From positions 1 through 64,000 of the forward strand of contig JAPZUF010000006.1 in assembly GCA_027533395.1 (NCBI GenBank): a DNA stretch of 64,000 nt, read 5' to 3'. The position numbers and the translations under genes were made by a program. Every line of letters starts with the position of its first letter. Position 1 is the first letter of the stretch. Shown here one piece after another: positions 44,865 to 54,223 of the stretch. This DNA comes from Cyclobacteriaceae bacterium (GTDB lineage: Bacteria; Bacteroidota; Bacteroidia; Cytophagales; Cyclobacteriaceae). Under the pieces are notes generated by a model. The model was not told the DNA's origin. It saw only the letters and a program-made list of their open reading frames with translations, and did no database searches.

Positions 44865-45536
44865 GTGAAAGCTTTTGATGTAATCTATGAGGATAATCAC
44901 CTGCTGGTTGTTAATAAAACCGCAGGTATTCTGGTGCAGGGCGATGCTACTGCCGATAAAACTTTAGGCGATTATGCTAAGGATTACATTGCAAAAAAAT
45001 ACCATAAACCAGGTGCTGTTTTTTTAGGAATTGTGCATCGACTGGATAGACCAGTAAGTGGTCTGGTGGTGCTGGCTCGCACGAGCAAAGCTTTAGAAAG
45101 AATGAACAAACAATTTCGAGAGCGAAGTACAGAAAAAACATATTGGGCAATTGTAAAGCAAAAACCGAAAAAAGAAAGCGATACGCTAATTCATTGGCTT
45201 AAAAAAGACCCTGATAAAAACAAAACAACTGCTTTTTCTAAAGAAATGCCTCAAACACAAAGAGCTGAGCTATCCTATCAAATTATTAAACCTGTTGGCG
45301 ATCATTGGTTGTTAGAAGTAAAACCGATAACCGGTAGACCACATCAAATACGGGTACAATTAGCCAACATGGGTTGCCCTATAAGAGGTGATTTAAAATA
45401 TGGATATCCGGAGCCTACTCACAATGCTTCCATTTGTTTACATGCTCGTTCTTTATCTTTTTTGCATCCGGTTAAAAAAGAAAAATTGAACCTGGAGGCT
45501 CCGGTGCCGAGCGAAAAATATTGGGATTTAATTTAA
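44865..45536 (+). CDS. RluA-family RNA pseudouridine synthase
   Basis: The 223-residue enzyme has the catalytic Asp in HRLDRPVSGLVVLARTS, early YEDNHLLVVNKTAGILVQGD, and the C-terminal VKPITGRPHQIRVQLANMGCPI. It lacks an S4 domain. The RNA target is unknown. The start is GTG at 44865. It is followed after 8 bp by the DUF6787-like gene. Confidence 0.88.
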   Translation: MKAFDVIYEDNHLLVVNKTAGILVQGDATADKTLGDYAKDYIAKKYHKPGAVFLGIVHRLDRPVSGLVVLARTSKALERMNKQFRERSTEKTYWAIVKQKPKKESDTLIHWLKKDPDKNKTTAFSKEMPQTQRAELSYQIIKPVGDHWLLEVKPITGRPHQIRVQLANMGCPIRGDLKYGYPEPTHNASICLHARSLSFLHPVKKEKLNLEAPVPSEKYWDLI

Positions 45537-45544
45537 TTTTTGAG

Positions 45545-45859
45545 ATGTCGTGGATTAACCGATTACAAAAACGATGGCAGTTAAAAGACCATAAGCAAGT
45601 ATGGATAGTGCTATTGGTTTTTGCTTGTACCGGCTTTACCGTTTATTTTTTAAAACCAGTTTTGCTTTCATGGCTAAACATTGGTGAAGACCGTACTTTT
45701 TGGGTTAGTGTATTGTACTACATCGTTGTTTTGCCTTTATATATTTTAATTTTGGTGGTGTACGGATTTATTTTCGGTCAATCTGCCTTTTTCCTCGCTT
45801 TTTCGAAGCGTTTTGTCAACAGGATTATTTCTATCTTTCGGAAGAAAACAAATAAATAA
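45545..45859 (+). CDS. Two-span membrane protein of the DUF6787 type
   Basis: The 104-residue protein starts at ATG 45545 (MSWINRLQKRWQLKDHKQ) and has three hydrophobic segments: about 18-35 (VWIVLLVFACTGFTVYF), 52-80 and a C-terminal FFLAF region. It ends in a basic tail. The name rests on memory of short Bacteroidota proteins with an N-terminal LQKRW and LVFACTGFT motif. It sits between rluA-like and a lipoprotein gene in one run. Confidence 0.65.
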   Translation: MSWINRLQKRWQLKDHKQVWIVLLVFACTGFTVYFLKPVLLSWLNIGEDRTFWVSVLYYIVVLPLYILILVVYGFIFGQSAFFLAFSKRFVNRIISIFRKKTNK

Positions 45860-45864
45860 TAAAT

Positions 45865-46389
45865 ATGAAACAGATTTTACTTTTTGTATGTGCGGTAGTT
45901 TTATTGGCCGCTTGTTCTACTCCAAAATATACTTACAACTTTAGCCATCATAATTACTATGCGGGCAAAAAAGAAAATGCAGAGAAGCAAAACGAACAAC
46001 AAGTAAATGAACCAAGCGATGCTATCGCCTCAACTGAAAATATCATTGTTGAAACAAAAGAAACAGTTGCCACTCCTGCTGTTGCCACCGTTTCTAAAGA
46101 AACGATTAAGAAAACCTTAGCTCAGCTTTCTAAAGAAGAAAGAAAAGAATTGAAGAAAGAAATTAAGACTGAGTTAAAGCAGTACATCAAAGAATTGAAA
46201 AAAGCTGATACAAAATCAGTTCAAGAAGCAAAAAACATGGACAAAGATTTAAAGATGGCGGCCATTTTCGGTTCAGTCGGTTTAGTTTTAACCTTTTTAG
46301 GCGGTGTCAATTCTGTGTTTTGGGTACTAGGCGTTATTGCCGTTGTAATTGGTGTAGTATTTTTCATCCGTTGGTTATCGCGCCAGTAA
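45865..46389 (+). CDS. Lipoprotein with Lys/Glu-rich linker and two C-terminal spans
   Basis: The 174-residue protein has lipobox VVLLAACST (Cys 17), a charged helical middle (LSKEERKELKKEIKTELKQY, about 90-120) and two C-terminal membrane spans (about 130-170: MAAIFGSVGLVLTFLGGVNSV and VLGVIAVVIGVVFFI). Unrecognised family. It follows the DUF6787-like gene by 5 bp, so it is likely the last gene of the run. Confidence 0.65.
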   Translation: MKQILLFVCAVVLLAACSTPKYTYNFSHHNYYAGKKENAEKQNEQQVNEPSDAIASTENIIVETKETVATPAVATVSKETIKKTLAQLSKEERKELKKEIKTELKQYIKELKKADTKSVQEAKNMDKDLKMAAIFGSVGLVLTFLGGVNSVFWVLGVIAVVIGVVFFIRWLSRQ

Positions 46390-46412
46390 CGGATATATAT
46401 ATGTTTTAAAAG

Positions 46413-46441
46413 AAAAAGCTGCCCATCAGGCAGCTTTTTTG
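46413..46441 (+). terminator. Terminator after the lipoprotein gene
   Basis: A-rich arm with AGCTGCC, loop CATCA, GGCAGCT and six T. Flanking A and T runs extend the stem. Confidence 0.85.
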
Positions 46442-46579
46442 TTTTCAATTTAATAATAATGTTCATTGTGAAATTCTCTTCGATTAAACACCAACTCGAA
46501 GCTTAAAATAAACAGAGAAACCAAACTAAAAACTCAATTATTAATCGAATAACTAAGCACTAAAGCTAATTAACGAAAA

Positions 46580-48298
46580 CTAATACCTCCAACTTTTTAA
46601 GTCTGCTCCTTTCGGTGCGCTTTCTTCTATGCGTTTTAAAATTTTAGGCAGATACATCGTATTATAACGCAAGCGAGAAACATAATTAGGATTAACCGGA
46701 TCTCCGTTCCAGCAATGTTCAGCTCTGTCACCATAGGCTACTTCACCTCCATAAAATGGATTATTGGTCTTCTTTAAAAAATCTTCCATCAGGTATACTG
46801 CGTTGTTTAAATAATAATTGTCCATATCACCACAATAGATATGAATTTTTCCCTTCAGTTTGGGGCCGAGTGTTGCCCAATCACGTTCAAGTATATGGCG
46901 TAAGTCATAATTTTCTTTCCAGTAGGCAGCTACTTCTTTATCAATTTCGCCTGTTTCTTTATTGAATATTCTTTTTGGATAACCATCTTCTCCTTGTGGT
47001 GAATAAACTGCCTCCCAAATATCCCACTGTTGTCCGCTCCGCGATTTTGTGCCCAATGCTAACTCAAAATAATTGCTGTGTTGCATGGTAGATTGTATTT
47101 GTCCTAAATAATTGCGATGAGATGGAATAGGTAATTTTTTAAACTCGCTATCGTACCAATACGCATTCTTATCTTTATATATATCAACTAAACAATAAGC
47201 ACGAAAATCAATCGGGTCGGGACAAGCAGCAAAGCATCCGTTAAATTCATCCGGATAAAACATTTGTACCGCTAAGGCTTCCCAGCCTCCAGTAGAACCA
47301 CCATAAGTAAAGCGCGACCAACCTTCTCCTATACCTCTAAATTGTTTTTCAATTTCTGGTATTAATTCTTGCATGATGGCATCGCCATATGGCCCAACGT
47401 TGGCTGAGTTTACGGCATACGAATCATCATAATAAGGATTGGCATGTTGAATTTCTATCACGAGAAAGCGAGGGAAATTCTTGGATGTCCACTGTTTATA
47501 AAAATTGTAAGCTTCTTGTGCTTGAAATTTTTTATAGCCATAGATATCAAATCTGCTGCTGTAATCGCTCGTGTCCATGTCAGCAGGAGGTGGTGTTTCA
47601 CTAAAGCCACCAAAATCGGCCGGGAAATGACCATGATAAATCATTAAAGGATAGCGAGCTTCCTGATGTTCATCAAAACCTTCGGGCACTAAAACGTGCG
47701 CACCTAAGTACATGGGTTTACCCCAAAATTCTGTTAAGAGTTTGCTTTGGATTTTAATGTGTTTAACATACTTCGTGTCTTTTGGTTCTTCTATTGGAGG
47801 TATGCTTTCTGTTAGTTCAATCGAAATGGTTTCGCCAGTTTTATGAATGGTAACTTTAGTTGGCTTAGAATAAAAATTGCCCGGCTTTTGATTCCATTGC
47901 TGACCTTCACCTTTATCGGGAGGAAGTTTTACTGTTTTTCCATTCTTAAGCGTAAAGGTTTCGTAACGGTTTAGCAAGGCTTGCACATAATAATCGCCAG
48001 CCGGAATTTCTTTTAACGATTGAATCGGATAACCAAATGCATTGTTGCGAATGATTTGTTGGCTGCCACTTGCCCAGTTTTCTACATCTATACCAAAAAC
48101 CAACTGTGTTTTTAAATCGTCTGATATTTGAAAGCGCGGTTCTGCTGTACTATCCGTTGAAAGCAAGAGAAGCAAACGACCATCTTGTGCCTGCTCGCTT
48201 AACGCTTGGCTATAGGTTATTGAAAAATTAACGGATTCGTTTTGTTTGCAACAAGCAAATAAAATGGCAAATAGAATAAAGGCAAGTGTTCTATACAT
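46580..48298 (-). CDS. Alpha/beta-hydrolase-fold esterase lipoprotein
   Basis: The 572-residue protein has a lipobox-like LFACC at 15-17. An N-terminal beta-rich region (about 25-190) precedes a catalytic domain of the esterase-D/feruloyl-esterase kind (about 205-560): PLMIYHGHFPADFGG, FTYGGSTGGWEALAVQMFYP (nucleophile Ser in GGSTGGW) and a likely His near the C-terminus (RAEHCWNGDP). The substrate is unknown. Single gene. Confidence 0.78.
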   Translation of the reverse strand: MYRTLAFILFAILFACCKQNESVNFSITYSQALSEQAQDGRLLLLLSTDSTAEPRFQISDDLKTQLVFGIDVENWASGSQQIIRNNAFGYPIQSLKEIPAGDYYVQALLNRYETFTLKNGKTVKLPPDKGEGQQWNQKPGNFYSKPTKVTIHKTGETISIELTESIPPIEEPKDTKYVKHIKIQSKLLTEFWGKPMYLGAHVLVPEGFDEHQEARYPLMIYHGHFPADFGGFSETPPPADMDTSDYSSRFDIYGYKKFQAQEAYNFYKQWTSKNFPRFLVIEIQHANPYYDDSYAVNSANVGPYGDAIMQELIPEIEKQFRGIGEGWSRFTYGGSTGGWEALAVQMFYPDEFNGCFAACPDPIDFRAYCLVDIYKDKNAYWYDSEFKKLPIPSHRNYLGQIQSTMQHSNYFELALGTKSRSGQQWDIWEAVYSPQGEDGYPKRIFNKETGEIDKEVAAYWKENYDLRHILERDWATLGPKLKGKIHIYCGDMDNYYLNNAVYLMEDFLKKTNNPFYGGEVAYGDRAEHCWNGDPVNPNYVSRLRYNTMYLPKILKRIEESAPKGADLKSWRY

Positions 48299-48379
48299 GG
48301 GTGTAGTGTTAAGGCGAACTTCAATTTAATGGAGTTTCTTAACAGTTCCAAATAAGGAGAATGCCAGATTATAACACTA

Positions 48380-48838
48380 TCACCATCTCAGTTTAATTTC
48401 TTCTTCTTTATCGAAGGGTACCTTTACACGAATGCCTTTGTATTTTATAGTAGCTGTGCCAACATATTTCACTTTTACTTTTTTGGCACCAATCAAACCT
48501 AATAAATTGTTGAGCACGCCTTCTTCTTCTAAATCTACTTTTATTTCTAACGGCACAATAAATTCTGATTCACCTTTAACAGGGACAGCAAATTCCTGAT
48601 TCACTACTGCCGATTTTTTTCCGGAAACATAAATAACAGCATCAATTTTCTTTAATTCTCCTTTTTGTTTATTCGGATTATAAAATACGACATCCGATTT
48701 GATAACAGGTTTATCATCAACTTCTGCCCGCATATTTCTGATGCCTCTGAACTCCACACTTTGTTTGGGTGCGCAGGCTGCTATCATCAGCATCATAAAA
48801 AAGAACATTAACCCATTATAAACAATTTTCATTTTCAT
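48380..48838 (-). CDS. LEA-type-2-like lipoprotein
   Basis: The 152-residue protein has lipobox LMIAAC (Cys 22) and a beta-rich domain resembling the WHy/LEA-2 fold: FYNPNKQKGELKKIDAVIYVSGKKSAVVNQEFAVPV, then VPLEIKVDLEE. Such proteins are periplasmic and of unknown function. Divergent from the 2OG-Fe(II) oxygenase. Confidence 0.7.
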   Translation of the reverse strand: MKMKIVYNGLMFFFMMLMIAACAPKQSVEFRGIRNMRAEVDDKPVIKSDVVFYNPNKQKGELKKIDAVIYVSGKKSAVVNQEFAVPVKGESEFIVPLEIKVDLEEEGVLNNLLGLIGAKKVKVKYVGTATIKYKGIRVKVPFDKEEEIKLRW

Positions 48839-48881
48839 TTCTTTCAGTGGTATTTAAATGTAAGTATAGACAAGTAAATCG

Positions 48882-48889
48882 TAATTTTG
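48882..48889 (+). promoter_or_regulatory. Putative -7 box for the 2OG-Fe(II) oxygenase
   Basis: TAATTTTG fits TAnnTTTG and ends only 4 nt before the ATG at 48894. Confidence 0.4.
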
Positions 48890-48893
48890 TTAC

Positions 48894-49496
48894 ATGGAAC
48901 AAGTATTTGATGCCATTGCTGATGGATTGGCCGACAAACAATATGCCATTGTAGATAATTTTTTGAAAGAAGAAGAAGTTGTTGCTATTTTAAAGGAAGA
49001 TCACTTTCAACATTATCAGCAGCATTTTAAGAAAGCTGGCATTGGCAAACAAGCTAATGCACAAATTAACGAAGCCATTCGCGGAGATTTAATTTCTTGG
49101 ATTGATCCGCAAACAGCTTTGCCTTCAACACAAGTTTATCTTTCTCGATTGCAAGATTTGATTCAATTTCTAAACAGAGCTTTGTTTCTCAGTTTAAAAG
49201 ATGTTGAGGTGCATCAAACAGTATATCCTATTGGTAGTTATTACAAACGTCATCTCGATCAGTTTAAAAAAGATGATGCGCGAAAACTTTCTGTTATCCT
49301 GTATCTAAACAAAAACTGGACAGCAGAAAATGGTGGACAACTAAGAATCTATTCAAATGATCAATCCTTTGATGTACTTCCAATAGCCGGTCGCTTGGTT
49401 TGCTTTCGTAGCGATGCTTTGGAGCATGAAGTAATGCCTGCCACACGCGAGCGTTTAAGCATTACAGGTTGGATTTTGGATAGGATTAAAATTTAA
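48894..49496 (+). CDS. 2OG-Fe(II) oxygenase (prolyl-4-hydroxylase type)
   Basis: The 200-residue double-stranded beta-helix protein has the iron-binding H-x-D in YYKRHLDQF and distal His in ALEHEVMPA, with the 2-oxoglutarate Arg in TRERLSITGW. It also has LSVILYLNKNW. Members hydroxylate protein side chains or small molecules; the target is unknown. Its 3' end overlaps the convergent dehydrogenase gene by 4 bp. Confidence 0.88.
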   Translation: MEQVFDAIADGLADKQYAIVDNFLKEEEVVAILKEDHFQHYQQHFKKAGIGKQANAQINEAIRGDLISWIDPQTALPSTQVYLSRLQDLIQFLNRALFLSLKDVEVHQTVYPIGSYYKRHLDQFKKDDARKLSVILYLNKNWTAENGGQLRIYSNDQSFDVLPIAGRLVCFRSDALEHEVMPATRERLSITGWILDRIKI

Positions 49497-50719
49497 ACCA
49501 ATTGCCTCAATGCAATTTCGAAAGAAGTTTGCGCAATATTGGTTTTGTTTGGACTTGCTTTAAATGTTTTTACTAAAGCTTTGCGAATGGTTTGGGAGAT
49601 GTCGTTAAAGATGGCATCATCTTTCATGCTTACTTCGCGTTCCATAAAATAAGCAAACACACGTGCCATGCCGCAGTTAGCTATAAAATCTGGGATAACA
49701 GAAACTTGCTGATCGGCATGTAATCCGGTTGAACCAAAAAATATTTCAGGGTCGGCAAAAGGAACATTGGCTCCACTCGAAATTACTTCTAAACCCGATT
49801 GAATCATGCTATCAATTTGATTGCGTGTAACCAATCTACTCGCAGCTGCCGGAATGAATATTTCGAAAGATTGTTTCCATAGTTTTTCGTTTACAATTTC
49901 AAAAGGTAATAAATCAGGCGATACTAGTTTATTACCATCTCGGTTTACCACTAACTCGTTGATTTCTTCTTGCGAAAAACCTTCGGGCTTTAACAATCCA
50001 CCTTCTTTAGTTAATATACCTATTACTTTTACGCCCATCTTTGCTAAATAAAATCCTGCGGCCGCACCTACATTTCCCCAACCTTGCACAACTGCTCGTT
50101 TACCTGCTGCTTGTCCACCCCAAATTTCGTAATAGTGTTTAACTGCTTCTGCAACACCATACCCGGTGCACATATCGGCAATGGTATATTTTCTATTGAG
50201 GTTAGGCACATAGTTAGCTTCTTCAATCACTTTAACCACACCTTGCCTTAACTGACCAATGCGATTTACTTTTTGTGCTTCAGTTGGTTTATAGTGACCA
50301 GTAAATACACCTTCTTGCGGATGCCAAATGCCACTGTCTTCTGTAATCGGAATTACTTCATGTATTTCATCTACATTTAAATCGCCACCTGTTCCGTAAT
50401 AATATTTTAGTAGAGGCATTACGGCTGCATACCAACGTTGCAACACCCCAGTTTTGCGAGGATCATTAGGATCGAAATTGATACCGGATTTTGCACCTCC
50501 AATTGGCGGACCGGAAACCGTAAATTTTACTTCCATGGTTTTAGCCAAGGATTCTACTTCGCGTTTATCTAAACCCACACGCATGCGTGTTCCGCCACCT
50601 GCCGCACCACCACGCAAAGAGTTAATCACTACCCAGCCAACAGCTTCAGTTTCCGGGTCTTTCCATTCAAAAACGATTTCAGGTTTTTTGTTTTCAAATT
50701 TTAATAACAGGTCTTTCAT
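49493..50719 (-). CDS. Second Glu/Leu/Phe/Val dehydrogenase family protein
   Basis: The 408-residue protein has the family core (AAGGGTRMRVG, VSGPPIGGAKSGINF, VVQGWGNVGAAAGFYLA) but differs from the gdhA at 43478-44752 in the substrate pocket: the nearby Lys region is TMEVKFTVSG instead of MTWKCAVVD. It may prefer a branched-chain or other amino acid. Specificity is not deducible. Divergent from coaX. Confidence 0.85.
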   Translation of the reverse strand: MKDLLLKFENKKPEIVFEWKDPETEAVGWVVINSLRGGAAGGGTRMRVGLDKREVESLAKTMEVKFTVSGPPIGGAKSGINFDPNDPRKTGVLQRWYAAVMPLLKYYYGTGGDLNVDEIHEVIPITEDSGIWHPQEGVFTGHYKPTEAQKVNRIGQLRQGVVKVIEEANYVPNLNRKYTIADMCTGYGVAEAVKHYYEIWGGQAAGKRAVVQGWGNVGAAAGFYLAKMGVKVIGILTKEGGLLKPEGFSQEEINELVVNRDGNKLVSPDLLPFEIVNEKLWKQSFEIFIPAAASRLVTRNQIDSMIQSGLEVISSGANVPFADPEIFFGSTGLHADQQVSVIPDFIANCGMARVFAYFMEREVSMKDDAIFNDISQTIRKALVKTFKASPNKTNIAQTSFEIALRQLV

Positions 50720-50796
50720 ATTGAGCGATTTAACTCTTTAATTTTTCCTTTAACTTGCGTGTTCAACCAAGAGCCAATACAAGTGTATTTTTATTC

Positions 50797-51531
50797 ATGC
50801 AGCACGTACAACAACTCGTACTAGATATTGGCAATTCGGTCGCGAAGGTAGGAATTTTCAATCAACAGGACCTTATTCAGGAACAAACGTTTGTTCACGA
50901 AGGAAACTTGATTTCTTTTCTACATACTATCAGTTTTTCGCATGCCATTTACAGCACCGTTCGCGCAAACAATGAGGCATGGATAGATGCATTAGATGGT
51001 AAGGGAAATGTTTTTCAACTCACAAGTTCATTACCTGTTCCAATACAAAATAAGTACGCAACACCACACACTTTAGGCATGGATAGATTAGCAGCAGTAT
51101 GCGGTGCAAAACAAATGTTTCCTGCTGATGCTTGTTTGGTTATTGATGCCGGAACTTGCATCACCTACGATTACATATCTTCTGAAGGCATTTATTATGG
51201 CGGAGGAATTTCGCCTGGATTATTAATGCGATTAAAAGCCATGCATCAATTCACAGCAAAATTGCCGGTTGTTGAGTTTAATCCTGCTGCAGAACTGGTA
51301 GGTGACAGCACAATAACTTGTATGCAAAGTGGTGTAAGCAACGGCACTTTAGCCGAAATAGATGGCATAATTGAACGTTATAAAGAAAAATTTGGAGAAA
51401 TGAAGGTGATATTATGCGGTGGCGACACGCAATTTTTTGAAAAACAACTGAAAGGGGCCATATTTGCGGTCCAAAATATGGTATTAAGAGGTTTAAACAG
51501 CATTTTACAACATAATGTCGGTCAATTTTAA
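50797..51531 (+). CDS. coaX: Type III pantothenate kinase
   Basis: The 244-residue enzyme catalyses the first step of CoA synthesis. Motifs are LVLDIGNSVAKVGIF (P-loop-like), GMDRLAAVCGA, VIDAGTCITYDY and YGGGISPGLLMR. The ATG at 50797 is preferred to a TTG at 50755. The 3' end overlaps the outer-membrane protein gene by 17 nt. Confidence 0.93.
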   Translation: MQHVQQLVLDIGNSVAKVGIFNQQDLIQEQTFVHEGNLISFLHTISFSHAIYSTVRANNEAWIDALDGKGNVFQLTSSLPVPIQNKYATPHTLGMDRLAAVCGAKQMFPADACLVIDAGTCITYDYISSEGIYYGGGISPGLLMRLKAMHQFTAKLPVVEFNPAAELVGDSTITCMQSGVSNGTLAEIDGIIERYKEKFGEMKVILCGGDTQFFEKQLKGAIFAVQNMVLRGLNSILQHNVGQF

Positions 51532-52795
51532 AGTAATTTTTTGCACAGCACTTGTTGTACTGACATACAATTTGGTTTCGGCCCAAGCTGTTAAAAGTCC
51601 TTTCTCTTCCTTTGGAATCGGAGATGTATATGGCAGTGCGTTGGTGCATAACCAAGGCATGGGAGGTATAGGTTACAGTCAACCTCAATTCCTTTTTTTA
51701 AATAATCAAAACCCTGCACTTTTACCATACAATGTGTTTACAGTCTTTCAGGCTGGCGTGGTAACGGAAGAGGTTCGTTTAACGGATGGCACACTCTCTG
51801 GCAAAGCACGAGCAGGTAACCTAAATTACTTAGCAATTGCTTTCCCACTTAAATTTGGAAAAGCTGCCACTTCCTTAGGTATTAAACCTTATTCAAGAGT
51901 TAATTATAGTTTTTCTTACGAAGAAGAAGTTGAAAACGGAAGTGAGGGAGAAACTTTTACAGCTTTAGAAGAAGGCACAGGTGGTCTAACGGAATTGTAT
52001 TGGAACAACGGTTTCAAGCTAAATCAGTATTTCAATATCGGTATTTCTACCTCTTATTTATTTGGAAATATTATACGCTCATACGATGGCTTTGCTAAAG
52101 CGCCCAACCAAGCATTAGGTTTTAGGGTAGGTATAAAAGATGATACTTTTTATAAAGGTTTTTCAGCAGCTTTTGGCGCGAGTTTTACTTTAGATTCCAT
52201 AGGAAAAAATAACAATCGATTCAATGTTGGTGCTGTTTATAAACTTCAATCGAACCTGAGCAGTGATTTAACAACGGACCTCTACATGATGAATGCCATT
52301 AGTGGAGATACCGTTTTTTCTGACAGACAAAGAGCTTTAAATGGAACAACCAATTTACCCGGTTCTGTAGGCATTGGTATTTCGTATGGAAAGGATAGAA
52401 AATGGAATGCTGGAATCGATTTAACTATTCAAGACTGGAATACTTTTCGCTCGGTTAACGATGATGATGAAAGAAACCTGACTAATTCTTGGAGACTTGC
52501 CATTGGTGGAGAATTTATCCCTGATTATTTGGCGCTAAATTATTTCAAAAGAGTAGTTTACCGAACTGGAATCAGCTACGAACAACTTCCCTTTTTGGTA
52601 AACGGTAAAAACGTTACAGATTTTGGCATTAATTTTGGATTCTCTTTACCAGCGGGTCGATCTAGCATCGATCTCGGCTTTAAGACAGGTAGAAGAGGAA
52701 ACGTAACCGACAATCTTTTAAGAGAAAGTTACTGGAAACTGTACCTGGGCATAAGCCTGAATGACCAATGGTTTATTAAGAGAAAATTTGACTAG
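51515..52795 (+). CDS. Putative outer-membrane beta-barrel protein
   Basis: The 426-residue protein has a signal peptide (VIFCTALVVLTYNLVSAQ) and then a beta-strand-rich sequence with many Gly/Asn turns and alternating aromatic residues, ending in a C-terminal strand (YLGISLNDQWFIKRKFD). Early motif SPFSSFGIGDVYG. No domain name can be given with confidence. It starts within coaX and is followed after 8 bp by the TPR gene and then lptC. Confidence 0.72.
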   Translation: MSVNFKVIFCTALVVLTYNLVSAQAVKSPFSSFGIGDVYGSALVHNQGMGGIGYSQPQFLFLNNQNPALLPYNVFTVFQAGVVTEEVRLTDGTLSGKARAGNLNYLAIAFPLKFGKAATSLGIKPYSRVNYSFSYEEEVENGSEGETFTALEEGTGGLTELYWNNGFKLNQYFNIGISTSYLFGNIIRSYDGFAKAPNQALGFRVGIKDDTFYKGFSAAFGASFTLDSIGKNNNRFNVGAVYKLQSNLSSDLTTDLYMMNAISGDTVFSDRQRALNGTTNLPGSVGIGISYGKDRKWNAGIDLTIQDWNTFRSVNDDDERNLTNSWRLAIGGEFIPDYLALNYFKRVVYRTGISYEQLPFLVNGKNVTDFGINFGFSLPAGRSSIDLGFKTGRRGNVTDNLLRESYWKLYLGISLNDQWFIKRKFD

Positions 52796-52803
52796 AAACC
52801 TAA

Positions 52804-54132
52804 ATGAAAATGAGAAACAAAGTTTTAAGTCTTGCCTTTGCAGCAGCAAGTTTTTTTGCGGCCGAGCAAGCACACGCACAGTGTAAAGAGTGGAAATGGC
52901 CAGATGCAGATAGACCAAAAGCTGAAGAATGCAATGTGTTGTATTCTGATGCAGTAAAGAATGGTCATTATAAGCAGGCTATTGCACCACATCAGTGGTT
53001 GTTAAAAAATGTACCCAACTTAAACACTAGTATTTACATACAAGGTGCTGAATTGTTCGATAAGCTGGCTGATCAGGAAAAAGATGCTGCGAAGAAACAA
53101 GTGTATGTAGATTCGTTGATGTTGATGTACGACATGCGTATTCAGTATTGCGGAGAAGAAGCAAGCGTAATGAACCGCAAAGCCATTTCATTTTACAAAT
53201 ACAACCTTAATGGCGCGAAAGCAGCCGAAGTACTTCCATTAATGGATAAAGCAATTGAATTAAATGGCAACAACACTAGTGACGGTTTATTGATACCCTA
53301 TATGCAAGCTGTGCGAGTTGGTGCTACAAAACTTAAGAATTTGAATGAAGAACAAATTCTTATGCGTTATGATAAGATATCTGCCATAATTGATGCTAAA
53401 ATAAGCAAGGCTACTACAGAAGGTAAGCCAACCGATAAAATACTCAAATACAAAGAGGACGTTGATGCTATTTTGATGACTTTAGTAAAAATCAATTGCG
53501 ACTTCGTTAGAAAGAATTTAGCTCCGAAATTCAAGACAAATCCATCTGATATTGTACTTGCGAAAAAGATATTCTCATTTATGTTGAAAGATAAATGTAT
53601 TGATGATCCGCTTTGGCTAGAAGCTGGCGAAGCAATCCATAAAGTTGAAAAAAGCTTTGTTCTTGCCAAGAACCTAGGCTTAAGATACTCTTCAATGGAT
53701 AACATGGAGAAATCAGAATATTATCTTAATGAAGCATTTACATTAGCTCCAACTAATCAAGACAAAGCAGAAATTTTACTTGCTCAAGGCACTATTGTTG
53801 GCAAAAAAGGAAGCAAGTCTGAGGCAAGAAAATTATTCCGTCAGGCTTTAGAGCTTGATGCTTCTAATAAAGATGCTTACGAAAAAATTGGTGACTTATA
53901 TTACAACAGTTTCAACGATTGTTCTAAGCGCGAAAACCAAGCAGACGACCGTGCAGTTTATTTAATCGCTTACGATTATTTTTCTCGTGCCGGTGCCACT
54001 CAAAAGATGGGTGCAGCAAAAGCGCAATTCCCATCTAAAGAAGAAATTTTCTTGGTGAATTATCAGCAAGGTCAATCCATCAATGTAGGTTGCTGGATTG
54101 GTGAATCAACTACTGTTCGCACTAGAGACTAA
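52804..54132 (+). CDS. Secreted TPR-repeat protein
   Basis: The 442-residue protein has a signal peptide (LAFAAASFFAAEQAHA), many helical repeats, and two TPR-like motifs at about 302-372 (EKSEYYLNEAFTLAP, ARKLFRQALELDASNKDAYEKIGDLYY). Cys residues (about 25, 37, 255) may form disulfides. Probably periplasmic. It lies between the OM barrel gene and lptC, which suggests an envelope-assembly function (inference). Confidence 0.75.
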   Translation: MKMRNKVLSLAFAAASFFAAEQAHAQCKEWKWPDADRPKAEECNVLYSDAVKNGHYKQAIAPHQWLLKNVPNLNTSIYIQGAELFDKLADQEKDAAKKQVYVDSLMLMYDMRIQYCGEEASVMNRKAISFYKYNLNGAKAAEVLPLMDKAIELNGNNTSDGLLIPYMQAVRVGATKLKNLNEEQILMRYDKISAIIDAKISKATTEGKPTDKILKYKEDVDAILMTLVKINCDFVRKNLAPKFKTNPSDIVLAKKIFSFMLKDKCIDDPLWLEAGEAIHKVEKSFVLAKNLGLRYSSMDNMEKSEYYLNEAFTLAPTNQDKAEILLAQGTIVGKKGSKSEARKLFRQALELDASNKDAYEKIGDLYYNSFNDCSKRENQADDRAVYLIAYDYFSRAGATQKMGAAKAQFPSKEEIFLVNYQQGQSINVGCWIGESTTVRTRD

Positions 54133-54150
54133 ACATTTTTAAATAATTAA

Positions 54151-54177
54151 AGCCATCCTGTTTAGGATGGCTTTTTT
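54151..54177 (+). terminator. Terminator after the TPR gene
   Basis: AGCCATCC, loop TGTTTA, GGATGGCT and six T. Confidence 0.88.
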
Positions 54178-54223
54178 GTTTGTTCATACTTATATAAATT
54201 CATTTACTTTTCACTAGAGCAAC

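Noticed and set aside
51278-51688. Minus-strand ORF of 136 codons across the coaX/OMP overlap
   Set aside because: Both plus-strand genes here have recognisable sequence; the minus ORF is a by-product.
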